A program made the translations under genes and the position numbers. Positions 55,622-63,663 of a DNA stretch of 64,000 nt are shown here, in pieces. The notes beneath the pieces are model-generated. The model saw only the letters and a program-made list of their open reading frames with translations, was not told where the DNA came from and did not search any database. How positions within the stretch are numbered: position 1 is the stretch's first letter; each line of letters starts with the position of its first letter. The stretch is from Hymenobacter gelipurpurascens (GTDB lineage: Bacteria > Bacteroidota > Bacteroidia > Cytophagales > Hymenobacteraceae), in assembly GCF_900187375.1 (NCBI RefSeq), contig NZ_FYEW01000001.1, positions 124,001 to 188,000 on the forward strand, in the 5' to 3' direction.

Positions 55622-55884
55622 GTGGCAGATCCTTCCTCAGCTTGCGTGGATGATGTTTGCTCCGAAGACTCTAGGCCAGTCTGGTGATGTCGGCGGGTGG
55701 CGAGGGCCAGCGAACTGCCGGTTACCAGCACCATCAGGAGCACGATGCCCAGAACGCCCGCCAGCAGCCAGAAAAGCAGGTCGGAGCCTTGGTCAGCGGC
55801 AGCCGGAGAAGTGGTTTGAGCGGCGGCGAGGTAGCCCGTGAGTAGGCCCGTGGCCGTCAGTAGGCCAGTGCGGAGGGTTAGCAT
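55615..55884 (-). CDS. Small CcoP-N-like membrane protein
   Basis: 89 residues. A signal-like segment ending in AAAQ is followed by one helix (LLFWLLAGVLGIVLLMVLV), closely parallel to the first part of CcoP. Start and end both overlap neighbours by ATGCTAA, and both products begin MLT. It looks like a duplicated CcoP N-terminus kept as a separate subunit or assembly factor. Confidence 0.72.
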   Translation of the reverse strand: MLTLRTGLLTATGLLTGYLAAAQTTSPAAADQGSDLLFWLLAGVLGIVLLMVLVTGSSLALATRRHHQTGLESSEQTSSTQAEEGSATC

Positions 55885-56087
55885 ATGACGTCGGAGTCGA
55901 GGAGCGTGGCCTGAGCAGTGTCGTCGTCATCGGAGAGCAGCGGCAGCTGGCTCATAGTGTGCAGGTGCTGGCGGTTGGCCACCACCACGTACACGAGCAG
56001 GCCCAGGAAAAAGAGGAAGAAGATGGCGAAGGAGATGAGAGGATATATCTCGACGCCGGCAATGGATTGCAGAACTTTCTTGTCCAT
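55878..56087 (-). CDS. ccoQ: CcoQ-like small cbb3 subunit
   Basis: 69 residues from ATG 56087. A single helix (YPLISFAIFFLFFLGLLVYVV) in the CcoQ position between ccoNO and ccoP, then a short acidic tail LLSDDDDTAQATLLD. Such subunits stabilise the complex. The function is inferred from position and helix. Confidence 0.82.
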   Translation of the reverse strand: MDKKVLQSIAGVEIYPLISFAIFFLFFLGLLVYVVVANRQHLHTMSQLPLLSDDDDTAQATLLDSDVIC

Positions 56088-56182
56088 GATTGATAGGGTG
56101 CAGAGGTTATCTGTCTGCCTTTTAGTAGGGTAAGGGAAGCATCGGCGCGGACTCAAGCAGCCCGCGCCTCTTGCAGAGTGGC

Positions 56183-58378
56183 CTACTGAGCGGCCGCAGC
56201 GGCCTGCTCAGGCTTCACCTTGATATCGGTGCCCAGGCGCTGGAGGTAGGCAATGAGGGCCACGATTTCCCTGTCCGATTTCACCTCGATTTCCTCTTTG
56301 CGCAGGTCCCGGACGATGCCCTCGGCTTGGCGCTTGGCGTCGGCTACCGCCAGTTTATCGTAGCCAGCGGGGTAAGGCGTGCCCAGCTGTTGCAGCACCT
56401 GAATTTTCTTGGGCAGTGTGGAGTAGTCTATGGTGTTTTCAAACAGCCATGGGTAGGGCGGCATGATGGAGCCCGGCGACATGCTGGTGGGGTCTAACAT
56501 GTGGTTGTAGTGCCAGGAGTGCGGATATTTGGCGCCCACGCGGTGCAAATCGGGGCCGGTGCGCTTGCTGCCCCACAGGAAGGGACGGTCGTACACAAAC
56601 TCGCCGGCTTTGCTGTACTCGCCGTAGCGCTCAGTTTCGGAGCGGAACGGGCGCACCATTTGGGTGTGGCAGTTAGAGCAGCCTTCCTTGATGTACAGGT
56701 CGCGGCCCTGCAGCTCCAGCGAGGTGTAAGGCTTCACGGAAGCAATGGTAGGCACGTTCGACTTCACCAAGAACGTCGGAATCATCTCCACCGCACCACC
56801 AATCAGGATGGCGATGGTAGCACCCACAGCTAGTTGCATGGGGCGGCGCTCAATCCAGCGGTGCCAGTGGCCGGCATCGGCGTGTGGGTCTTCGGTGGCG
56901 GGCAGCAAGGCCGGAGCCTGGGCTTGTTCCTGGGCCAGCAGGGAGCCGGCTTTGGCCGTCTTGATTAGGTTGAACATCATCAAGAAAACGCCGCTCAGGT
57001 AAAGCACGCCGCCAATGCCGCGCAGATAATACATCGGCACAATCTGCAGCACCGTTTCCAGGAAGTTGGGGTATTGCAGCATGCCCTCGGCATTAAACTG
57101 CTTCCACATCAGGCCCTGGGTGAAGCCGGCCCAGTACATGGGCAAGGCATAGAACAGGATACCGATGGTGCCCAGCCAGAAGTGGGTAGTAGCCAGTTTC
57201 TTGGAGTACAGCTCGGTACGGTAGAGGCGGGGCCACAGCCAGTAGAGCATAGCGAAGGTCAGGAAACCGTTCCAGCCCAGGGCACCTACGTGCACGTGCG
57301 CTACAATCCAGTCGGTGAAGTGGGCAATGGCATTCACGTTTTTCAGTGAAAGCATGGGGCCTTCAAACGTAGCCATGCCGTAGGCCGTAATGGCCACCAC
57401 CATGAACTTGAGCACGGGCTCTTCGCGCACTTTATCCCAGGCACCGCGCAAAGTCAGCAGGCCGTTGATCATGCCACCCCAGCTGGGTGCAATCAGCATG
57501 ATGGAGAAAGCTACGCCGAGGCTCTGGGCCCAGTCGGGCAGAGAGGTATAGAGCAAGTGGTGCGGCCCGGCCCAGATATAAATAAAGATCAGGGACCAGA
57601 AGTGAATGATGCTCAGGCGGTACGAGTACACCGGCCGGCCGGCAGCCTTAGGCAGGAAGTAGTACATCAGGCCCAGGTAGGGCGTGGTCAGGAAGAAAGC
57701 CACCGCGTTGTGGCCGTACCACCACTGCACCAGCGCATCTTGCACGCCAGCGTAGGCAGAGTAGCTCTTCATGAAGCTTACCGGCACCTCCATCGAGTTG
57801 ACGATGTGCAGCACCGCCACCGTCAGGAACGTGGCAATGTAGAACCAGATGCCTACGTATAGATGCCGTTCGCGGCGCTTAGCAATGGTGCCAAACATGT
57901 TCCAGCCGAACACCACCCACACCAGTGTAATGGCAATGTCAATAGGCCACTCCAGCTCGGCGTATTCTTTGCTGGTGGTGAAGCCCATCGGCAAGGAAAT
58001 CAGGGCGCTGAGGATGATGAGCTGCCAGCCCCAGAAGTGGATCTTGCTGAGGGCCTTCGAGTACATCGGGGTTTTGCACAGGCGCTGCAGCGAGTAGTAC
58101 ACCCCCATAAAAATGCCGTTGCCAACGAAGGCGAAAATAACGGCGTTGGTGTGCAGCGGCCGGATGCGCCCGAATGTGGTAAACGACGTATGCAGGTTGG
58201 CATCGGGCAGGGCCAGCTGGAAGGCAGCCAAAATTCCGACGATCATGCCGGCAATGCCCCAGAACACGGTAGCAATACCGAAGTCGCGGACAATCCGGTT
58301 GTCGTAGAAGAAGGTATCCACGGCCCGCGCTGGTGGTGTTTCGGGCCGGGCCACCAACGGTTTCGGATCAACTATCAT
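56183..58378 (-). CDS. ccoNO: Fused cbb3 oxidase subunits I and II (CcoNO)
   Basis: 731 residues. The first part (about 1-490) is CcoN, a twelve-helix haem-copper oxidase core with HTNAVIFAFVGNGIF and the WYGHNAVAFFLTTPYLG Cu-site region. The second part (about 530-731) is CcoO with one haem motif Cys567-SNCH and SLELQGRDLYIKEG...MVRPFRSE. The fusion is normal in Bacteroidota. It reduces oxygen at low concentration and pumps protons. Confidence 0.96.
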   Translation of the reverse strand: MIVDPKPLVARPETPPARAVDTFFYDNRIVRDFGIATVFWGIAGMIVGILAAFQLALPDANLHTSFTTFGRIRPLHTNAVIFAFVGNGIFMGVYYSLQRLCKTPMYSKALSKIHFWGWQLIILSALISLPMGFTTSKEYAELEWPIDIAITLVWVVFGWNMFGTIAKRRERHLYVGIWFYIATFLTVAVLHIVNSMEVPVSFMKSYSAYAGVQDALVQWWYGHNAVAFFLTTPYLGLMYYFLPKAAGRPVYSYRLSIIHFWSLIFIYIWAGPHHLLYTSLPDWAQSLGVAFSIMLIAPSWGGMINGLLTLRGAWDKVREEPVLKFMVVAITAYGMATFEGPMLSLKNVNAIAHFTDWIVAHVHVGALGWNGFLTFAMLYWLWPRLYRTELYSKKLATTHFWLGTIGILFYALPMYWAGFTQGLMWKQFNAEGMLQYPNFLETVLQIVPMYYLRGIGGVLYLSGVFLMMFNLIKTAKAGSLLAQEQAQAPALLPATEDPHADAGHWHRWIERRPMQLAVGATIAILIGGAVEMIPTFLVKSNVPTIASVKPYTSLELQGRDLYIKEGCSNCHTQMVRPFRSETERYGEYSKAGEFVYDRPFLWGSKRTGPDLHRVGAKYPHSWHYNHMLDPTSMSPGSIMPPYPWLFENTIDYSTLPKKIQVLQQLGTPYPAGYDKLAVADAKRQAEGIVRDLRKEEIEVKSDREIVALIAYLQRLGTDIKVKPEQAAAAAQ

Positions 58379-58547
58379 AGCGAGAAGAAGTGAGTGATTA
58401 ACTTCTCCAAAGGTCCCCGCTGCAGGCTTTCTAAAAGATGACGAAAGTCAGGGGCAGGGGTGATAGTTGTCAGGCAGAGTGGCCTAGCATGGTACTAAAC
58501 GGGGTTGCGGATGTGGCAAGCAGATTTTCAGGAATGGTAAGAACAGG

Positions 58548-58771
58548 AGTTCCCCTCCTTAGATAAGGGGGGAGTTGACCAACTATAGTTTAAAAGAACG
58601 TCATGCTGAGCTTGCCGAAGCATCCCTATCGCTTTGTCTAGGCCAGTTAATTAGCCAGCGGTAGAGATGCTTCGGCAAACTCAGCATGACGGACTAATAG
58701 GGCTGTTCTAGCGTAGGCGTTCTAGGCCACTTCAACTACCTCCAACCCCTCCTTATCTATGGAGGGGAGCT
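58548..58771. repeat. Nested palindromic element between ccoS and ccoNO
   Basis: Outer arms 58548-58577 and 58743-58771 (AGTTCCCCTCCTTAGATAAG and complement-like CTCCTTATCTATGGAGGGG). Inner arms 58599-58633 and 58657-58691 (CGTCATGCTGAGCTTGCCGA and complement). The inner loop has CTAGGCCAGTTAATTAGCC, and a CTAGGCCAC at 58722 lies between inner and outer right arms. It splits the cco cluster. Confidence 0.88.
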
Positions 58772-58786
58772 ACGTTTATTACTCCG

Positions 58787-58951
58787 CTACTTAGGCGGAA
58801 CTGGTCCGGCCGCATCTTCTTCAAAGAGCACCCGAACCGAGGGCGTGTAAGTATCGTCGTATTGCCCGGAGCGGACGGCCCACAGGAAAGCACCTAGAAA
58901 CGCCAGGGCTACTGTGAGGCTGATGCCGATGAGCAGGAAAATTATAGTCAT
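58787..58951 (-). CDS. ccoS: CcoS-like small cbb3 assembly protein
   Basis: 54 residues from ATG 58951 (MTIIFLLIGISLTVALAFLGAFLWAV; 58999 would give a longer unlikely start). The helix is followed by RSGQYDDTYTPSVRVLFEED, the exact CcoS hallmark. CcoS is needed for maturation of cbb3 oxidase. Confidence 0.92.
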   Translation of the reverse strand: MTIIFLLIGISLTVALAFLGAFLWAVRSGQYDDTYTPSVRVLFEEDAAGPVPPK

Positions 58952-58983
58952 AAGACGGAGCGAAAACAACGTGAGAAAGAAGC

Positions 58984-59026
58984 GGAGTGGCCTAGCCACC
59001 GGAAAACTTTGCGGCTAGGCCACTCC
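58984..59026. terminator. Inverted pair of iterated motifs behind ccoI
   Basis: GGAGTGGCCTAGCC (58984-58997) and GGCTAGGCCACTCC (59013-59026) are exact complements. Each contains one iterated nonamer, and the loop is 15 nt. It lies just behind the minus-strand ccoI stop (59037) and before ccoS; it may attenuate or end transcription. Confidence 0.8.
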
Positions 59027-59036
59027 ACAAATGGTG

Positions 59037-61463
59037 CTACAGCTTCCAGCGCCGTGCGGCCAGCTTCACCAGCAGCGTGGCGAACAGAATCACGCTCAGG
59101 GAGCTGATTGGCATCAGGATGGCCGACACAATGGGGGTGAAGTGGCCTTGCACGGCCAGCGTGAGTCCGATGCCATTGTAGAGAAACGACAGCACGAAAG
59201 TAGCCAGCACGATGCGCATGCAGCTGCGTGAGAACTGCAGAAACGTGCCCAGCTGCCCGAAGCTGCGCGCATCCAGAATAGCGTCGCAGGCGGGGGAGAA
59301 GTGGGTGATTTTATCGGTGAGGGCAATACCTACATCAGCTTGGCGGAGGGCGCCGGCATCGTTCAGGCCGTCGCCGAGCATGACCACGTGGCGACCCTGC
59401 TGCTGCAGCGCGGCTACATACTCCAGCTTGCTTTGCGGCGATTGAAAGAACCGAAGCTCCGCCTGTGGGCCGAACATCTGGCGCAGCCGTTCTTCCTCCG
59501 CGTCATTATCGCCGGATAGCACCACCAGCTTGTACCGGGGGCTTAGCTCACTCAGGACCGTGGCCAGCTCCGAGCGGTAAGCATTCCGGAAGATAAAGTA
59601 GCCATTGGGTTGGCCATCCAGCGCTACATACACACGGGAGGCGCCTGGGTTAGTCGCTGCCGCAGAAGCCAGCGCATCCGTAACGCCCACAAACTTCGCG
59701 GAGCCGAGCTGTACTCGATGGCCATTCATCACGCCTTGCACCCCTTGGCCGGGCACCTCTTTAAATTCTGTTACGAAACGCGCAGGGTGGCCTAGCGTCT
59801 GGGTCAGGCGCTGGCTGAGCGGGTGCGTGGAGTGACCCGCCACAGCTGCCACTAGCGCTTGCTCCTGCGCCGTGAGAGCTTCTCCCATGTACTCAACGTG
59901 TGAGCGGGAAACCTCCGTGAGGGTGCCGGTTTTATCGAATACAATGGTATCGGTGCGGGCCAGGGTTTCGGCTACGGCGGAGTTCTTGAGGTAGAAATTC
60001 CGGCGGCCGAATACGCGCAGGGCGGCTCCCAGGGCAAACGGCGTGGCCAGCGAAAGAGCGCACGGACACGCAATAACCAACACCGAGGTGAAGGCGCGCA
60101 GGGCCATCTGTGGGTCGCGGGGGTACCAGTAGAGGACCGCGCCAGCCGCCAGCACCAGCGTGAGGCCCACAAAGTAGCGGCCTACGGTGTTGGCGTAGGT
60201 TTCTAGCGTCTGCTTTTCGGCTTTCTGGAAAATGGGGTTGTTCCAGAGTTGCGTCAGGTAGCCCTGCGACACTTCGCGCACCACTTCCAGCTCCACGCTT
60301 TCGCCCACCTGCCGGCCGCCGGCATACACCAGCTCGCCAGCCGCTTTGCTCACCGGCTCACTCTCACCCGATACAAAGCTGTAGTCAATCTGCCCGCGGC
60401 CCTGCATGAGCACGGCATCGGCAGGTACTACTTCCTGATGGCGCACCCGGATGCGGTGGCCTACGCGCAACTCTTTCACGGAAATGGTCCGTTCGCCTTC
60501 CGCAGCCAGCAGCGTCACGGCCACCGGGAAGTAGGAAGTGAAGTCGCGGTCGAAGCGCAGGGTGTCGTAGGTGCGTTGCTGGGCCCATTTCCCGATCAGC
60601 ATAAAGAACACGAGGCCCGTAAACGAATCGAGGTAGCCGGGGCCGCGCTGCGTAACCACATCGTACACGCTGGTCAGGAACAGCGCCGATAGGCCTAGGC
60701 TAATGGGAAAATCGAGGTTAATATAGCGGTGCCGCAGCCCTTGCCACGCCGACTCGTAGAAGCCGCGCGCACTATACAGCAGCACCGGCAGAGCCAGCAG
60801 TAAGCTTAGGTAGCCGAAAAACTGCCCCAAGCTGGAGGCCAGGCCTTCGGTAAAATCAAAGTAATCGGGGAAGGCCAGCAACATCACGTTGCCGAAGCAG
60901 AAAGCCGCTAGGCCCAGCCGGTAATAAATAGTGCGGTCGGGGCCCGCCTGCGCCGGACCGAGTTCGGCAAGCGTAATCTGCGGCTCATAACCTAGAGCTG
61001 CCAGCAGCTTGACTACCTCCTTTAACGTTGTCTGGCCGGGGTGGAAACTGATGACAATTTCCTTCCGCATAAAATTCACCTGCGACTCCTGCACGCCTGG
61101 GTTCAGCTGGTACAAGCGTTCCAGCAGCCAGATGCAGGAGGCGCAATGCATCTGCGGGATGGTGAGCGTGAGGCGGGCGCGGGTATCGCTGCGGAACGAA
61201 AGCAGCTGAGTTTGCACGGCTTCCGAATCCATATAGTCGAAGCGGCCGGGCAGCTCTACGGCGGGAATCTTCTGACCGGGCCGCGGCTCGCTCACGTTAT
61301 AATAGGAGCAGAGGTTGTTCTCGCTCAGCAGCTCATACACAGTGCGGCAACCGGCGCAGCAGAAACTCTGGCCGTGGGAAAGCACTAAGTCGTTATCACA
61401 ATCGTCGCCGCAGTGGGCGCAAACGGTGCGGGTAAGCGGTTCGGGAGCAAGCAGAGGTGGCAC
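59037..61463 (-). CDS. ccoI: CcoI/FixI-type copper P-type ATPase
   Basis: 808 residues. N-terminal CAHCGDDCDNDLV...FCCAGC cysteine-rich domain, then a heavy-metal-associated domain with MHCASCIW. Eight helices, with CPC motif ACPCALSLATPFALG. Phosphorylated aspartate Asp510 in DKTGTLTEV and hinge GDGLNDAGALRQADVGIAL. It exports or delivers copper for cbb3 assembly. The N-terminal zinc-like Cys pair is typical of the CcoI branch. Confidence 0.95.
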   Translation of the reverse strand: MPPLLAPEPLTRTVCAHCGDDCDNDLVLSHGQSFCCAGCRTVYELLSENNLCSYYNVSEPRPGQKIPAVELPGRFDYMDSEAVQTQLLSFRSDTRARLTLTIPQMHCASCIWLLERLYQLNPGVQESQVNFMRKEIVISFHPGQTTLKEVVKLLAALGYEPQITLAELGPAQAGPDRTIYYRLGLAAFCFGNVMLLAFPDYFDFTEGLASSLGQFFGYLSLLLALPVLLYSARGFYESAWQGLRHRYINLDFPISLGLSALFLTSVYDVVTQRGPGYLDSFTGLVFFMLIGKWAQQRTYDTLRFDRDFTSYFPVAVTLLAAEGERTISVKELRVGHRIRVRHQEVVPADAVLMQGRGQIDYSFVSGESEPVSKAAGELVYAGGRQVGESVELEVVREVSQGYLTQLWNNPIFQKAEKQTLETYANTVGRYFVGLTLVLAAGAVLYWYPRDPQMALRAFTSVLVIACPCALSLATPFALGAALRVFGRRNFYLKNSAVAETLARTDTIVFDKTGTLTEVSRSHVEYMGEALTAQEQALVAAVAGHSTHPLSQRLTQTLGHPARFVTEFKEVPGQGVQGVMNGHRVQLGSAKFVGVTDALASAAATNPGASRVYVALDGQPNGYFIFRNAYRSELATVLSELSPRYKLVVLSGDNDAEEERLRQMFGPQAELRFFQSPQSKLEYVAALQQQGRHVVMLGDGLNDAGALRQADVGIALTDKITHFSPACDAILDARSFGQLGTFLQFSRSCMRIVLATFVLSFLYNGIGLTLAVQGHFTPIVSAILMPISSLSVILFATLLVKLAARRWKL

Positions 61464-61578
61464 GCGCAGGCAGGTACTGATGAACAGCCCAAAGGTCCGG
61501 CACGGCCGTGCTGGGAAAGATGACGAAGGTCAGGTGTCCGGTTGAGAATAGTCAGCACAGCACGCCTGTCCGAACTGG

Positions 61579-61586
61579 TACCTTTG
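61579..61586 (+). promoter_or_regulatory. Bacteroidota-type -7 box
   Basis: TACCTTTG matches TAnnTTTG 56 bp before the gene at 61642. A palindromic double copy of the iterated motif (GTGGCCTAGGCCAC, 61603-61616) lies between box and start. Confidence 0.5.
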
Positions 61587-61641
61587 GGCCGTTGTTCAGA
61601 GAGTGGCCTAGGCCACCTGTCGCCTGTAATTTTTGCTGCCG

Positions 61642-62127
61642 ATGCGTATCACCCGCTCCGTTTGGTTTTTGTTTCTGGTCCTGATCCTGTTTTTGTGGGC
61701 CGGTATGGTGTCGGGCATTTCCTTCCTGGAAGCGCCGCTGAAATTCACGGCTCCACAAATTACGGTGGCGCTGGGCCTGGGCATCGGCCGCATTGTGTTT
61801 CACGCCCTCAACAAAGTGGAACTAGCGTTCCTGTTGGTAGCCCTTGTATCGGCACGTGCCTTGCGGGTGCCGACAAGTATCTGGGTTGGCTTGGGTATCC
61901 TCAGTTTTGTGCTGGCGCTCCAGACGCTGTGGCTGCTGCCGGCACTGGATGTGCGCGCCGTGCGCATGCTGGCCGGGAAGCCCGTCATGCCTTCTCATCT
62001 GCACACTTTCTACATTGGCCTGGAAATAGTGAAGCTCCTGACGTTACTCCTCACGGGCGGCCGCGCGTTCCTCTCGGCGGTAGCCGTGACTGCTACTGAG
62101 CCCAAGGAGACTCACCAGGTGGCCTAG
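61642..62127 (+). CDS. Four-helix membrane protein
   Basis: 161 residues from ATG 61642. Four helices, with charged or polar residues in the third loop (RALRVPTSIW) and one HLHTFYIGLEIVKLL stretch near the end. No domain recognised with confidence (DUF4149-like in layout). It ends 21 bp before the globin gene; the stop TAG is in GTGGCCTAG. Confidence 0.72.
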   Translation: MRITRSVWFLFLVLILFLWAGMVSGISFLEAPLKFTAPQITVALGLGIGRIVFHALNKVELAFLLVALVSARALRVPTSIWVGLGILSFVLALQTLWLLPALDVRAVRMLAGKPVMPSHLHTFYIGLEIVKLLTLLLTGGRAFLSAVAVTATEPKETHQVA

Positions 62128-62148
62128 CATTTCTTATTTGCTCTCCTC

Positions 62149-62547
62149 ATGCCTGATTCCCAAATCCTCCCCGATATCCAGACCGAAGCCGACATCAAGC
62201 GGCTGATTGACACGTTTTACGATAAAGTCAACGCCGACGAGCTGCTTGGGCCTATTTTCAACACCGTAGCCCAGGTGCACTGGCCAGCCCACCTGCCTAC
62301 CATGTACGATTTCTGGAGCAGCCTGCTGCTGGGCACTTCCCGCTACCGGGGCCGCCCTTTCCCGAAGCACATGGCCCTACCCGTCGATATCACCCATTTT
62401 GAGCGGTGGCTGGCCTTATTTACCGGCACCGTCCGCGAAAATTTTGAGGGCCCCAAAGCCGACGAAGCCTGTGTGAAAGCCGGCAACATTGCCCGCATGT
62501 TCGAATACCGCATCCGGCAGGCCCGCAACCCATTGGCCATTCTGTAG
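62149..62547 (+). CDS. Group III truncated haemoglobin
   Basis: 132 residues. YDKVNADELLGPIF at the N-terminus, HWPAHLPTMYDFWSSLLLGTSRYRGRPF then the proximal His in PKHMALPV, and ITHFERWLALF. This order is typical of group III truncated globins. It binds oxygen or NO in the cytosol and may protect the neighbouring oxidase system, but that link is from position only. Confidence 0.92.
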   Translation: MPDSQILPDIQTEADIKRLIDTFYDKVNADELLGPIFNTVAQVHWPAHLPTMYDFWSSLLLGTSRYRGRPFPKHMALPVDITHFERWLALFTGTVRENFEGPKADEACVKAGNIARMFEYRIRQARNPLAIL

Positions 62548-62584
62548 GCCTGTTTGAATTCATTTCGTTCTTAACTCACTAAAA

Positions 62585-62691
62585 AGCACGTCATCCTGAG
62601 AGCAGCGAAGGATCTTTTCACGCTTGAACGACTAGCCTAGCGCTTCGTGCTAACGTGAGAAGATTCTTCGCTGCTCTCAGGATGACGTGCT
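62585..62691. repeat. Palindromic intergenic element
   Basis: Arms 62585-62622 and 62654-62691 are near-perfect complements (AGCACGTCATCCTGAGAGCA and reverse) around a 31-bp loop that holds CTAGCCTAGCGC, a degenerate form of the iterated motif. The arms match the inner arms at 37639-37741. Confidence 0.9.
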
Positions 62692-62937
62692 TCTAGCTTA
62701 GAAAAATGCGGCAATGGTTGCGAGGAATCCAGCCTTTCGATTTTAATTATCCCTTAATCTAAGTCCGTTGCGAAACGTATGTGCTTCACCTGGTGCATAA
62801 CGCAGCCAACAAGACAACACAACGGTTTACATCCCGTATCTTGCCCGACCTGGAAGACGTTTTCGTTTTCCGGGAATTATGTTGTGTTTTGCAGCATACC
62901 TGCCTGGATTTACTTTTGCCCTCCTGATTATCCCGCG

Positions 62938-63636
62938 ATGAACGTCTTCATCAACGATATCCCGCTGATCATCAAAAAGAACAGCGAGAAAATATACAAG
63001 CACAAGTACGACCTGATTCTGGGCCCCGAAGATGAGTTCATCTCCAAAGACCTGGTAGGCGACGTGCTGGTGCGCGACGTCACGGACGTATTCATCGACC
63101 GGCTTTTGCGGCTGATGGAGGTGAAAAAGCTTAAAAAGCTGAAGTCATTGACGTTGCTGGCCCGCAAGAAAAAGCGCCTCATTCTGCACCTCAAAGACCA
63201 GTTCCGCATCGTGAAGGCCGCTGGCGGCCTGGTGGTGAAGGATGGCCTGGTGCTGATGATTTACCGCCTCGGAAAGTGGGATTTGCCCAAGGGCAAGCTC
63301 AAGAAAGAGGAAGACCCCGGCATTGGGGCCTTGCGCGAAGTGGAAGAGGAGTGCAACATCAAGATTGAGCTGGCGGAAAAACTGCCCAGCACTTGGCACT
63401 CTTACGCCTACAACGGCAACAAAATCCTCAAGAAAACCAACTGGTACATCATGCGCTGCCTCGACGACTCGCTGATGAAGCCCCAGGCCGAGGAGTACAT
63501 TGAGGAAGTGCGCTGGATGACGCCCCAGGAGGCCCTAGCCGTGCTAAACGAGTCGTACGCCAGCATTGAGCTGGTAGTGCGCCACTACCTCAGCGATGTA
63601 GCCGGCGAAACTCCCGCCAGCAAGGAATCTGCCTAA
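62938..63636 (+). CDS. NUDIX hydrolase with N-terminal extension
   Basis: 232 residues from ATG 62938. An N-terminal domain with IPLIIKKNSEKIYKHKYDLI is followed at about residue 98 by the NUDIX fold (AAGGLVVKDGLVLMIYRLGKW) with box GKLKKEEDPGIGALREVEEE. The box ends CNI where most have xG-U, a small departure. Substrate not predictable. It ends 27 bp before the next gene. Confidence 0.88.
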   Translation: MNVFINDIPLIIKKNSEKIYKHKYDLILGPEDEFISKDLVGDVLVRDVTDVFIDRLLRLMEVKKLKKLKSLTLLARKKKRLILHLKDQFRIVKAAGGLVVKDGLVLMIYRLGKWDLPKGKLKKEEDPGIGALREVEEECNIKIELAEKLPSTWHSYAYNGNKILKKTNWYIMRCLDDSLMKPQAEEYIEEVRWMTPQEALAVLNESYASIELVVRHYLSDVAGETPASKESA

Positions 63637-63663
63637 CCGTGTTCTGATTTTCACCCGCTGCCT

